DNA of 53,158 bases from Candidatus Daviesbacteria bacterium. Its GTDB lineage: Bacteria; Patescibacteriota; Microgenomatia; Daviesbacterales; UBA10151. The notes beneath the pieces are model-generated. The model searched no databases. It saw only the letters and a program-made list of their open reading frames with translations, and was not told the DNA's origin. Shown one piece after another: positions 19,437-27,032 of this stretch. The DNA is taken from assembly GCA_016176405.1 (NCBI GenBank), contig JACOXG010000028.1:1-53158 (forward strand), read 5' to 3'. Position 1 is the first letter of the stretch. Each line of letters starts with the position of its first letter. The position numbers were made by a program, and so were the translations under genes.

Positions 19437-21047
19437 ATGAAATATATTTTTGTATCTGGTGGTGTGATTAGTGGTATTGGTAAGGGCATAGCAACTGCCT
19501 CAATTGGTTTACTCCTAAAATCTGCAGGATATAAAATCTCTCCTTTAAAAATGGATCCTTATTTAAATGTTGATGCAGGTACCATGAATCCGATTGAACA
19601 TGGAGAAGTGTTTGTGTTAGATGATGGAGTAGAAACAGATCAGGATTTAGGTCATTATGAAAGATTCTTAAATGAAAGTTTAACCCGCGCCAATATTGCC
19701 ACTCAAGGAAGTATTTATCTTTCAGTCATACAGCGGGAAAGAAATTTAGAATATGATGGGGCTTTTGTGGATATTACCCATATTACAGAGGAAATTATCA
19801 GAAGAATTAATGAGGCAGGTAAAAGTCGGAATGCAGATATTGTCCTAATCGAAATTGGTGGAACTGCCGGAGAATATCAAAATGTTTTATTTCTTGAGGC
19901 GAACAGGCTGCTAAAACTTAAAAAACATGATGATGTCATTCATGTTCATATCACCTATTTACCAGTGCCGCCTTCAATTGGGGAAATGAAATCCAAACCA
20001 GCTCAGATGTCTATCAGAGATTTAAATGCTGTAGGAATTCAGCCAGACATAATTTTAGCAAGAGGCGAGAAACCAATTGATGAATTTAGAAAGAAAAAGT
20101 TGGCAATTTCCTCCGGCTTGGAATTAGAAGATATTATTTCTGCTCCAGATGTGAATTCTATTTATAAAGTGCCCATTGGTTTTGAAAATCAAAATTTATC
20201 AGAGAGAATTTTGGGAAAATTAAAATTAAAAAGAAAAGATAAAGATTTAAAAGAGTGGAGAGAGTTTGTTTCCAAAATTGATGCTGCTAAAAAGGTAGTT
20301 AAAATTGGGGTGGTTGGTAAATATTTTACTACAGGTGATTATACTTTGGCAGATTCTTATATTTCTGTCATTGAGGCCATCAAACATGCTGCCTGGACTC
20401 AAGGTTTTATTCCCAAGATTGTATGGCTGGACTCTGCCAAGGTTTTGGATGATGTTAGTTTACTGAAAGGTTTTCAGGGAATTATTGTGCCAGGAGGATT
20501 TGGTTCCAGAGATATTGAGGGAAAAATTTTAACCATTAAATATTGTCGGGAAAATAAAATTCCCTATTTTGGTTTATGCTATGGCATGCAACTGGCTTGT
20601 GTGGAATATGCCAGAAATGTTTTACATTTAACAGGAGCTCATACCACTGAAGTTGATCCCCAAACCAAATATCCGGTCATTCATATTATGCCCTCGCAAC
20701 AAAAGAAAATGTTAAATAGGGAATATGGGGGGACTATGAGGTTGGGGGCTTGGGATTGTGTTTTAAAAAAAGGCACTTTGGCTCATAAGCTATATGGGAA
20801 AGATAAAATTTCCGAAAGACATAGACACAGATTTGAGTTTAATAATCAGTTTCTGAAAAAGTTTTTAGGTGGCGGAATGGTGATATCTGGCACTACCCTG
20901 GATAAACAACTGGTGGAAATAATTGAACTAAAAGATCATCCATTTTTCATTGGTACTCAATTTCATCCAGAATTAAAATCCCGCCCCTTAGATCCTCATC
21001 CATTATATCTAGGTTTTATCAAAGCTGCTTCAGAAATAAAGGCGTGA
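19437..21047 (+). CDS. pyrG: CTP synthase
   Basis: MKYIFVSGGVISGIGKGIATASIGLLLK; C-terminal glutaminase GLCYGMQLACVEYARN, FHPELKSRP. Confidence 0.97.
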   Translation: MKYIFVSGGVISGIGKGIATASIGLLLKSAGYKISPLKMDPYLNVDAGTMNPIEHGEVFVLDDGVETDQDLGHYERFLNESLTRANIATQGSIYLSVIQRERNLEYDGAFVDITHITEEIIRRINEAGKSRNADIVLIEIGGTAGEYQNVLFLEANRLLKLKKHDDVIHVHITYLPVPPSIGEMKSKPAQMSIRDLNAVGIQPDIILARGEKPIDEFRKKKLAISSGLELEDIISAPDVNSIYKVPIGFENQNLSERILGKLKLKRKDKDLKEWREFVSKIDAAKKVVKIGVVGKYFTTGDYTLADSYISVIEAIKHAAWTQGFIPKIVWLDSAKVLDDVSLLKGFQGIIVPGGFGSRDIEGKILTIKYCRENKIPYFGLCYGMQLACVEYARNVLHLTGAHTTEVDPQTKYPVIHIMPSQQKKMLNREYGGTMRLGAWDCVLKKGTLAHKLYGKDKISERHRHRFEFNNQFLKKFLGGGMVISGTTLDKQLVEIIELKDHPFFIGTQFHPELKSRPLDPHPLYLGFIKAASEIKA

Positions 21048-21090
21048 TATACTCACTTGAAATATTTCTCCTATAAGTTAAAGTCAAGTT

Positions 21091-21609
21091 ATGAAAAAGA
21101 AAAATAAGATAGTTTATGCCTTTATTGATAGTCAGAATTTAAACCTTGGAGTACTTTCGCAAGGTTGGCAACTTGATTGGCGTAAATTTAGACAGTATCT
21201 ACGCAATAAATATAACGCTACTGATACCTATCTTTTTATAGGTTACAAACCCGGTAATGAAGCATTGTATGCTAACCTACAGCAAATGGGCTATCTGGTA
21301 ATTCTTAAGCCCACGATGGAGTTACCGGATAAATCGGTAAAGGGTAATGTTGATGCAGAGTTAGTGTTGCATACCATGATTCAATATAAAAATTATGATA
21401 AAGCAATTATTGTTTCAGGCGACGGAGATTTTTTCTGCCTTGTGGAGTATCTTGAAAGTAAAAATAAGCTACTTCATATTTTGGCACCAAATAGAAGGTA
21501 CTCAAAACTTTTTAGCAAATATTCACGCTTGGTTATAAGAGTAGATCAATTGAGGGGTAGTTTAGAATTCAAAAAGAAAACTGGCATCGGCGGTCGGTCG
21601 AAACCTTAG
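21091..21609 (+). CDS. NYN domain (LabA/DUF88-like) putative nuclease
   Basis: AFIDSQNLNLG, KGNVDAELVLHTM, AIIVSGDGDFFCLVEYL, C-terminal GIGGRSK. Confidence 0.85.
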   Translation: MKKKNKIVYAFIDSQNLNLGVLSQGWQLDWRKFRQYLRNKYNATDTYLFIGYKPGNEALYANLQQMGYLVILKPTMELPDKSVKGNVDAELVLHTMIQYKNYDKAIIVSGDGDFFCLVEYLESKNKLLHILAPNRRYSKLFSKYSRLVIRVDQLRGSLEFKKKTGIGGRSKP

Positions 21610-21649
21610 GCCTATCCAGTCATCGTGATACATTTTATTATAGCACAAT

Positions 21650-22284
21650 ATGGATAAAAAGCAAGGTTTATTAATTGTTATTGATGGTTAAAAAAATATT
21701 TAAAAGAAAAAGATATTAAATTTGAAATAATTAGTTTTCCTCAGTATGGTAAAAATAGTTTTGCTAAAAAAGTTGAAGATTATTTAAAAGGAGAGTTTGG
21801 CAAATTAGATGAAGCAGATCCATATGTGATTGCAAAATTTTACGCTGGAGATAGATTAACTGCTAAGAATTTAATAAATAAATGGTTGCATCAAGGAAAA
21901 CTGGTGATAGCCAACAGATATGTATCATCCTCTAAGGCTCATCTTGGGGCTAACCTGCCCGAAAATAAAAGAGAAAAATTTTTTAAATGGCTGAATCAAT
22001 TGGAATATCAAAAAAATAATCTCCCCAAAGAAGATTTAACTATTCTTTTAATAGTTGATCCGAAAGTGGGCCAGAGAAATGTGATGGAGAAACACCATCT
22101 TGATCTTCATGAAAATGATTTAAATCATTTAAACAATGCCAATAAAATTTATTTAGATCTTTCTAAAAAAGAAAAAAATTGGGAGGTAATAAATTGTATG
22201 AATAAAGGAAAAATGAAATCTAAAGAAGATATTCAAAAGGATATCGTAAAAATACTACTTGAAAAAAAGCTGCCTGCAGAATAA
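21650..22284 (+). pseudogene. tmk: Thymidylate kinase with internal deletion/frameshift removing the P-loop
   Basis: MDKKQGLLIVIDG* (21650-21691), then in another frame KKYLKEKDIKFEIISFPQYGKNSFAKKVEDYLKGEFG...; ANRYVSSSKAHLGANL and LLIVDPKVGQRN follow. Confidence 0.75.
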
Positions 22285-22298
22285 AGTATTCTAGTTTT

Positions 22299-22979
22299 AT
22301 GACAAAAAGAAATAACAAGATTCCTCGCTACGCTCGGAATGACATGGGGGGTGAAGATATTGTAGGCACCCTTCCTGATTGGGTCATTAAAGAATATATC
22401 AAAAAAGGCATTATAAAAATAAGTCCCTTACCTAAAAATTGGGAAGATAATGTGGATGGGGTGACTATTGATTTTCATTTGGGCAATAAACTGAGAGTTT
22501 TTACTGGGGATGGCTGGGATATTATTGATACCAAACACACTACCAAAGAAGAAATGGAATCGATGATGAAACTGATATTCTTAAAACCTGGCCAACCTTT
22601 TGTTTTATCTGATAAGGATTTTGTGATAGCCACCACCCAAGAAAAATTAACTTTACCAGATAATATTGTAGGACATCTTCATGGAAAATCTTCTTTGGCC
22701 AGACTGGGGATTGCAGTTCACTCAACTGCTGCCAGATTTGACCCGGGTTGGGATGGACATCCGGTTTTAGAATTTGGGACCTTTTTAAAAGGGAAAAGAG
22801 TGGTAATTTATGAGGGTTCCCCCATTTGTGCTTTTTCTTTTGAAAAATTAGCAGCATCAGTTAAAAGGCCTTATCATAAGAGCCCCCAAAATAGGTATGG
22901 AGGCTCTGATTTACCTGAGGTTTCTAATATAATGGGGAGGAAACCGGCTCGTCGCAGTACAAAGCACCGTTCAACTTAA
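22299..22979 (+). CDS. dcd: dCTP deaminase-family protein
   Basis: VGHLHGKSSLARLGIAVHSTAARFDPGWDGHPVLEF motif; C-terminus runs into a repeat-derived tail. Confidence 0.85.
   Translation: MTKRNNKIPRYARNDMGGEDIVGTLPDWVIKEYIKKGIIKISPLPKNWEDNVDGVTIDFHLGNKLRVFTGDGWDIIDTKHTTKEEMESMMKLIFLKPGQPFVLSDKDFVIATTQEKLTLPDNIVGHLHGKSSLARLGIAVHSTAARFDPGWDGHPVLEFGTFLKGKRVVIYEGSPICAFSFEKLAASVKRPYHKSPQNRYGGSDLPEVSNIMGRKPARRSTKHRST
22947..22977 (+). repeat. Partial 5' half copy (D) of the structured element
   Basis: GCTCGTCGCAGTACAAAGCACCGTTCAACTT matches the 5' ends of copies A-C; no 3' half follows. Confidence 0.7.
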
Positions 22980-22985
22980 TTTTTA

Positions 22986-23092
22986 GATGTGAGAAGTTGG
23001 ATGTGTGAAGATAGATAATGATGTGAGAAGTGAGACTATTCACACATCACATTTCAATAATCCATATTCACATTTCGCACTTCCCATTTCAA
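22986..23092. repeat. Degenerate GTGAGAAG-type repeat followed by its pyrimidine-rich complement
   Basis: GATGTGTGAA (23000-23009) / TTCACACATC (23039-23048) inverted repeat, with repeated gtgagaag and cacatttc units. Confidence 0.6.
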
Positions 23093-23210
23093 AAGTATAT
23101 GTCAGTATTTAAGACTGGGGTCAGTTTATAAAATTGTTAGTGGTGGGGCTTTTATAGAAGGGGATAACGAAAAGGGTTTAGGGAAAAGAAAAGGTGTTAA
23201 AACAGAAATT

Positions 23211-23570
23211 TTGGCAAAGTTTAAAAAGGGAAAAAGGAAACAGGAATGGGCTACTATAAAACCAGGAGATTATTATCTTGTATCAACTTTAGAAATTATC
23301 AATACCCCAAAAGATCTGATGCCACTTATTTTTCCTCGGACCTCACTATTTAGGGCCGGTCTCTTACTGTTGAATTCAAAAACTGATCCTGGATATAAAG
23401 GTCCTTTAGCAATGGGACTAAAAAATTTGTCAGAATTTGATGTAAAGTTACAAATTGGTGCCAGAATTTGTAACATTGTTTTTTATAAAATTGAAGGGCA
23501 AACAACTCTCTATCGAGGGCAACATCAAGGTGGTAGAATAAGTCCTCATGAAGAAGAACAACAGGTTTAG
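23211..23570 (+). CDS. dCTP deaminase/dUTPase-like protein, probably N-terminally truncated or using a non-ATG start
   Basis: PRTSLFRAGLLLLNSKTDPGYKGPLAMGLKNLSEFDVKL, QHQGGR; the frame stays open upstream (LRLGSVYKIVSGGAFIEGD...). Confidence 0.7.
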   Translation: MAKFKKGKRKQEWATIKPGDYYLVSTLEIINTPKDLMPLIFPRTSLFRAGLLLLNSKTDPGYKGPLAMGLKNLSEFDVKLQIGARICNIVFYKIEGQTTLYRGQHQGGRISPHEEEQQV

Positions 23571-23576
23571 AAGCCG

Positions 23577-23708
23577 GCTCGTCTGGTCAAAAAGCACCGT
23601 TCGACTACTATATCTGAAACATTTAGTTTATTCTCTAGTCTCACTATGGGAAAGTTTTGTGACGAGTAGCTGCACACAAAACTTTCTAATTGCTTTTATG
23701 ACTCAGAC
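23577..23708 (+). ncRNA. Copy B of the three-way-junction element
   Basis: P1 GTCTG/GTCA/AAAAGCA with TGCTTTT-a-TGAC-t-CAGAC; P3 AAAGTTTTGTG..CACAAAACTTT perfect; same length as A and C. Confidence 0.8.
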
Positions 23709-23735
23709 TTCGCCGCCTATTAATAACGTTAAGAA

Positions 23736-24731
23736 ATGAGAAAGCAAAAACATCCTGAATACCAATATTTAGATTTATTAAAAGACATCATGAAAAATGG
23801 TGTAGACAAACCTGTTTTTAATAATCCAGGAGTAACTATAAAATCTGTTTTTGGTAGACAAATTCGATTTGATTTAAAAAAAGGTTTTCCACTTTTAACC
23901 ACCAAAAAAGTTTTTTTAAGGGGAATTATTCATGAATTACTTTGGTTTTTAAAAGGAGATTCTAATATTAAATATTTAATTGATCAAGACGTTCACATCT
24001 GGGATGAATGGGCATATAAGCGCTTCAAAGAAGCGCAAAATTTAAAATTTAAAATTTCAAATTTAAAATTGAAAGGATATTTTAAAACAATAAAAACTCA
24101 AGAACAATTTATTGCAAAAATAAAAGAACTTCCAGCTCATGATAAGTTTGTTAGAGAATGGGGGGATTTGGGAAATGTTTATGGAGTACAATGGAGAAAA
24201 TGGAAAACATCAGATGGAAGAGTAATTGATCAGATGGCCTGGGCCATTGAAAAATTAAGAAAAACTCCTTTAAGAAAACATATTATTATTTCTGCTTGGA
24301 ATCCTGAATTTATTTATGAGATGGCACTCCCTGGAAAATCCATGGCTCTTCCTCCTTGTCACACTTTATTTCAGCTAAATGTCAATGATAAAAATGAATT
24401 ATCACTTCATCTGTTCCAGAGGAGCTCTGATCTTTTTTTGGGTGTGCCATTTAATATTGCCTCCTATGCATTATTAACAATGATGATTGCTCAAGTAACT
24501 AATTTAAAAGTTGGGGAATATGTACATACTTTTGGCGATGTGCATATATATAGTAATCATATGGATCAGGTAAAAGAGCAATTAAAAAGAAAACCAAGGT
24601 CATTTCCTAAAATGAAATTAAATCCTAAAGTTAAAAATATTGATGAGTTTAAATTAGAGGATTTTGAGCTAACAGGTTATAATCCTTATCCTCCTATTAA
24701 AGCTCAAGTTACTGTAGTAGGAGGATTTTAA
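23736..24731 (+). CDS. thyA: Thymidylate synthase
   Basis: ALPPCHTLFQLNV, LFQRSSDLFLGVPFNIASYALL, HTFGDVHIYSNH. Confidence 0.96.
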   Translation: MRKQKHPEYQYLDLLKDIMKNGVDKPVFNNPGVTIKSVFGRQIRFDLKKGFPLLTTKKVFLRGIIHELLWFLKGDSNIKYLIDQDVHIWDEWAYKRFKEAQNLKFKISNLKLKGYFKTIKTQEQFIAKIKELPAHDKFVREWGDLGNVYGVQWRKWKTSDGRVIDQMAWAIEKLRKTPLRKHIIISAWNPEFIYEMALPGKSMALPPCHTLFQLNVNDKNELSLHLFQRSSDLFLGVPFNIASYALLTMMIAQVTNLKVGEYVHTFGDVHIYSNHMDQVKEQLKRKPRSFPKMKLNPKVKNIDEFKLEDFELTGYNPYPPIKAQVTVVGGF

Positions 24732-25225
24732 TGAGTAAAATTAATATTGTGGTCGCAGCTGCTGGAAAAAAAAGAGTCATTGGTCAAAAAGGAAAACTGC
24801 CTTGGTATATCCCAAATGAGCTAAAAAGATTTAAAGAAATTACCATGGGACACCCAATAATTATGGGCAGAAAAACTCATGAATCCATTGGTAGAGTTTT
24901 ACCTGGAAGGACAAACATTGTGATAACTTCTCAAGAAAATTATTCAGCCCCGGGATGTAAAGTTGCTCACAATTTAGATGAAGCCCTTCGACTCGCTACG
25001 CTCGCTCAGGGCAATGACGAAATATTCGTCATTGGTGGAGGGCAAATTTATGAACAAGCAATGCAAGTTACCAATAAATTATATTTAACATATGTGGATA
25101 AAGAAATAGAAGGAGATACCTTTTTCCCAGATTATTCAGAGTTTAAAAAAGTAGTTTCTGAATCAAACTGGCAACATGATAAAGATTTAAGATACAAATT
25201 CTTAGAGCTGGAAAGATATAGATGA
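24731..25225 (+). CDS. folA: Dihydrofolate reductase
   Basis: IGQKGKLPWYIPNELKRFKEITMGHPIIMGRKTHESIG; EIFVIGGGQIYEQA. Confidence 0.95.
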   Translation: MSKINIVVAAAGKKRVIGQKGKLPWYIPNELKRFKEITMGHPIIMGRKTHESIGRVLPGRTNIVITSQENYSAPGCKVAHNLDEALRLATLAQGNDEIFVIGGGQIYEQAMQVTNKLYLTYVDKEIEGDTFFPDYSEFKKVVSESNWQHDKDLRYKFLELERYR

Positions 25226-25238
25226 GAAGTCCGAAAAT

Positions 25239-25448
25239 TTAACCATGTGGAATTTTTAATTCCCGCTCTCCTCCTGTTAGAGGATTATATTCAATCGGTC
25301 TTCTCTCACCATTCTTTATGTTGAAATATCGTATTGTGGGATCCGCCGCAATAGTTATAGGTTCACCACGTTCTCCTTTTAAATTACCCCCAGGGTATGT
25401 TCTACCAACAATAATTTTGCCTTTTTCTACTCCAGTCTCACAAATCAT
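25239..25448 (-). CDS. Small hypothetical protein
   Basis: 69 aa ORF in an otherwise empty interval. Confidence 0.35.
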   Translation of the reverse strand: MICETGVEKGKIIVGRTYPGGNLKGERGEPITIAADPTIRYFNIKNGERRPIEYNPLTGGERELKIPHG

Positions 25449-25482
25449 TGAGTATAGTGTATCATGTTATGTCAACTGTGAC

Positions 25483-25511
25483 TTGATTTAAGGTGGGTAC
25501 GTTGTTAAAAT
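25483..25511 (+). promoter_or_regulatory. Putative sigma70-type promoter for rpsB (TTGATT-N17-TAAAAT)
   Basis: Hexamers with 17-nt spacer, about 70 nt upstream of the rpsB start. Confidence 0.5.
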
Positions 25512-25527
25512 ATGCTCCATTACACAT

Positions 25528-25566
25528 CTATCAGCTTAAGTTTTCCTGAAACTATATTGCTGATAG
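25528..25566 (+). promoter_or_regulatory. rpsB leader stem (CTATCAGC...GCTGATAG)
   Basis: 8-bp perfect inverted repeat in the predicted 5'UTR, just before the ATG at 25584. Confidence 0.45.
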
Positions 25567-25583
25567 AGAGGAACAAGGAAAAC

Positions 25584-26423
25584 ATGATTAAGCTCCCAAC
25601 ATTGGAAGAGTTATTAGAAGCAGGTGTTCATTTTGGACATCAGGTGCGTCGTGGCCACCCCAGGATGAAACCATATATTTATGGAGCCAGAGACGGAGTT
25701 CATATTATTGATTTAACCCAATCTGAAAAACTTTTAAAAGAGGCCGGTGAGTTTGTTTATAATTTGGGAATGATGGGCAAGGTATTACTTTTTGTGGGTA
25801 CCAAAAAACAAGCCAGACCAATTGTGGAGGGGGCTTCTAAAAATTTAGAAGCACCATACTTGGTGGAAAGATGGATTGGCGGGTTTTTGACCAATTTTGA
25901 AGAGGTCCAAAAAAATATCAAAAAATTAAAAGAGTTAAGAGATCAAAAGACAAAGGGAGAACTTAAAAAATATACAAAAAAAGAACAACTGCTGCTTGAT
26001 AGAAAAATTGCCAAAATGGATAAAGATTTTGTGGGGGTTTTGAATTTGGAAAATCTACCTGATGCTGTTTTTGTCAGTGATGCTGTGACAGAAAATATTG
26101 CTGTCAGAGAGGCCAACAGAATGGGGATACCTGTGGTGGCTATTGCAGATTCTAATTGTAATCCCACTGAGATTGATTACCCAATTGCTGGTAACGATGA
26201 TGCCATCAAATCTATTAAAATATTAGTAGAAGCTGTGGCCAATGCTTATGGGGAGGGTAAAAAAGAAGCTGGGAAGGCATTAGCCAGAGCAGCTAAAAAG
26301 GCGGAGAAAGAAGCTGCCAAAGGAGAGGAAGAAGTGCCGGAAGTATTAAAGGAGGAGGTGGCAGCAGCGGAGGAGATGGTGGAAAAAAAGGCTATTAAGG
26401 ATGCAGAAAGAGTGGTGGAATAG
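25584..26423 (+). CDS. rpsB: 30S ribosomal protein S2
   Basis: LLEAGVHFGHQVRRGHPRMKPYIYG, IDLTQSEKLL, DNDAIKSIKI-like segment; followed by tsf. Confidence 0.97.
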   Translation: MIKLPTLEELLEAGVHFGHQVRRGHPRMKPYIYGARDGVHIIDLTQSEKLLKEAGEFVYNLGMMGKVLLFVGTKKQARPIVEGASKNLEAPYLVERWIGGFLTNFEEVQKNIKKLKELRDQKTKGELKKYTKKEQLLLDRKIAKMDKDFVGVLNLENLPDAVFVSDAVTENIAVREANRMGIPVVAIADSNCNPTEIDYPIAGNDDAIKSIKILVEAVANAYGEGKKEAGKALARAAKKAEKEAAKGEEEVPEVLKEEVAAAEEMVEKKAIKDAERVVE

Positions 26424-26428
26424 AGCCA

Positions 26429-26560
26429 GCTCGTCTGGTCAAAAAGCACCGCTCGACTAGTAATACCGAATCATTAAGGGTATTTTCTAGTCTCACTATG
26501 GGAAAATTTTGTGACGAGTAGCTGCACACAAAACTTTCTAATTGCTTTTATGACTCAGAC
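26429..26560 (+). ncRNA. Copy C of the three-way-junction element
   Basis: P1 as in copy B; P2 GACTAG/AATACC with GGTATT/CTAGTC; P3 AAAATTTTGTG..CACAAAACTTT (one mismatch). Confidence 0.8.
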
Positions 26561-26578
26561 TTCGCTGTCTTTGAATAT

Positions 26579-27031
26579 ATGAATATAAAAGACATTAAAA
26601 AACTTAGAGAACAGACTGGGGTTGGGATTGCCGACTGCAAGGAGGCCCTGAGCTTGTCGAAGGGCAATCTAGAAAAAGCTAAAGAGTGGTTAAAGAAAAA
26701 GGGTTTGGATAAGGCTGCTAAAAAAGCTGATAGAGAAGTAAGAGCTGGGGTGGTTGATGTTTATTCTCATAATGGTAAAGTGGGAGTATTGGTTGAAGTC
26801 TTATGTGAGACAGATTTTGTGGCGAGAACTGAAGATTTTAAAAATTTGGCACATGAGTTATCTTTACAAATTGCTTCCATGAATCCTTCTTCAGCGGAAG
26901 AGTTACTCTCTCAAGAATATATAAGGGATGCCACCCAAACAGTGGATCAACTAATCAAGGGTGTTTCTGGCAAATTAGGAGAAAATATCCAAGTTGGCAG
27001 ATTTGAAAGAATTGTACTAGGAGAGGGTTAA
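26579..27031 (+). CDS. tsf: Elongation factor Ts
   Basis: IKKLREQTGVGIADCKEAL, VLVEVLCETDFVARTEDF. Confidence 0.96.
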   Translation: MNIKDIKKLREQTGVGIADCKEALSLSKGNLEKAKEWLKKKGLDKAAKKADREVRAGVVDVYSHNGKVGVLVEVLCETDFVARTEDFKNLAHELSLQIASMNPSSAEELLSQEYIRDATQTVDQLIKGVSGKLGENIQVGRFERIVLGEG

Positions 27032-27032
27032 G

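Noticed and set aside
19196-26560. GTTCGA in the element resembling a tRNA T-loop
   Set aside because: It lies between P1 and P2 with no acceptor, D or anticodon arms; copy C has GCTCGA instead. Not a tRNA or tmRNA.
19196-26560. Element copies as a diversity-generating retroelement TR/VR set or CRISPR repeats
   Set aside because: No reverse transcriptase in the window, copies are intergenic, changes are not adenine-biased, and copies are kilobases apart rather than arrayed.
19196-26560. IS200/IS605-type non-autonomous transposon
   Set aside because: Not excluded, but compensatory changes in a multi-branched fold and fixed distance to stop codons fit an RNA-level element better; no transposase is present here.
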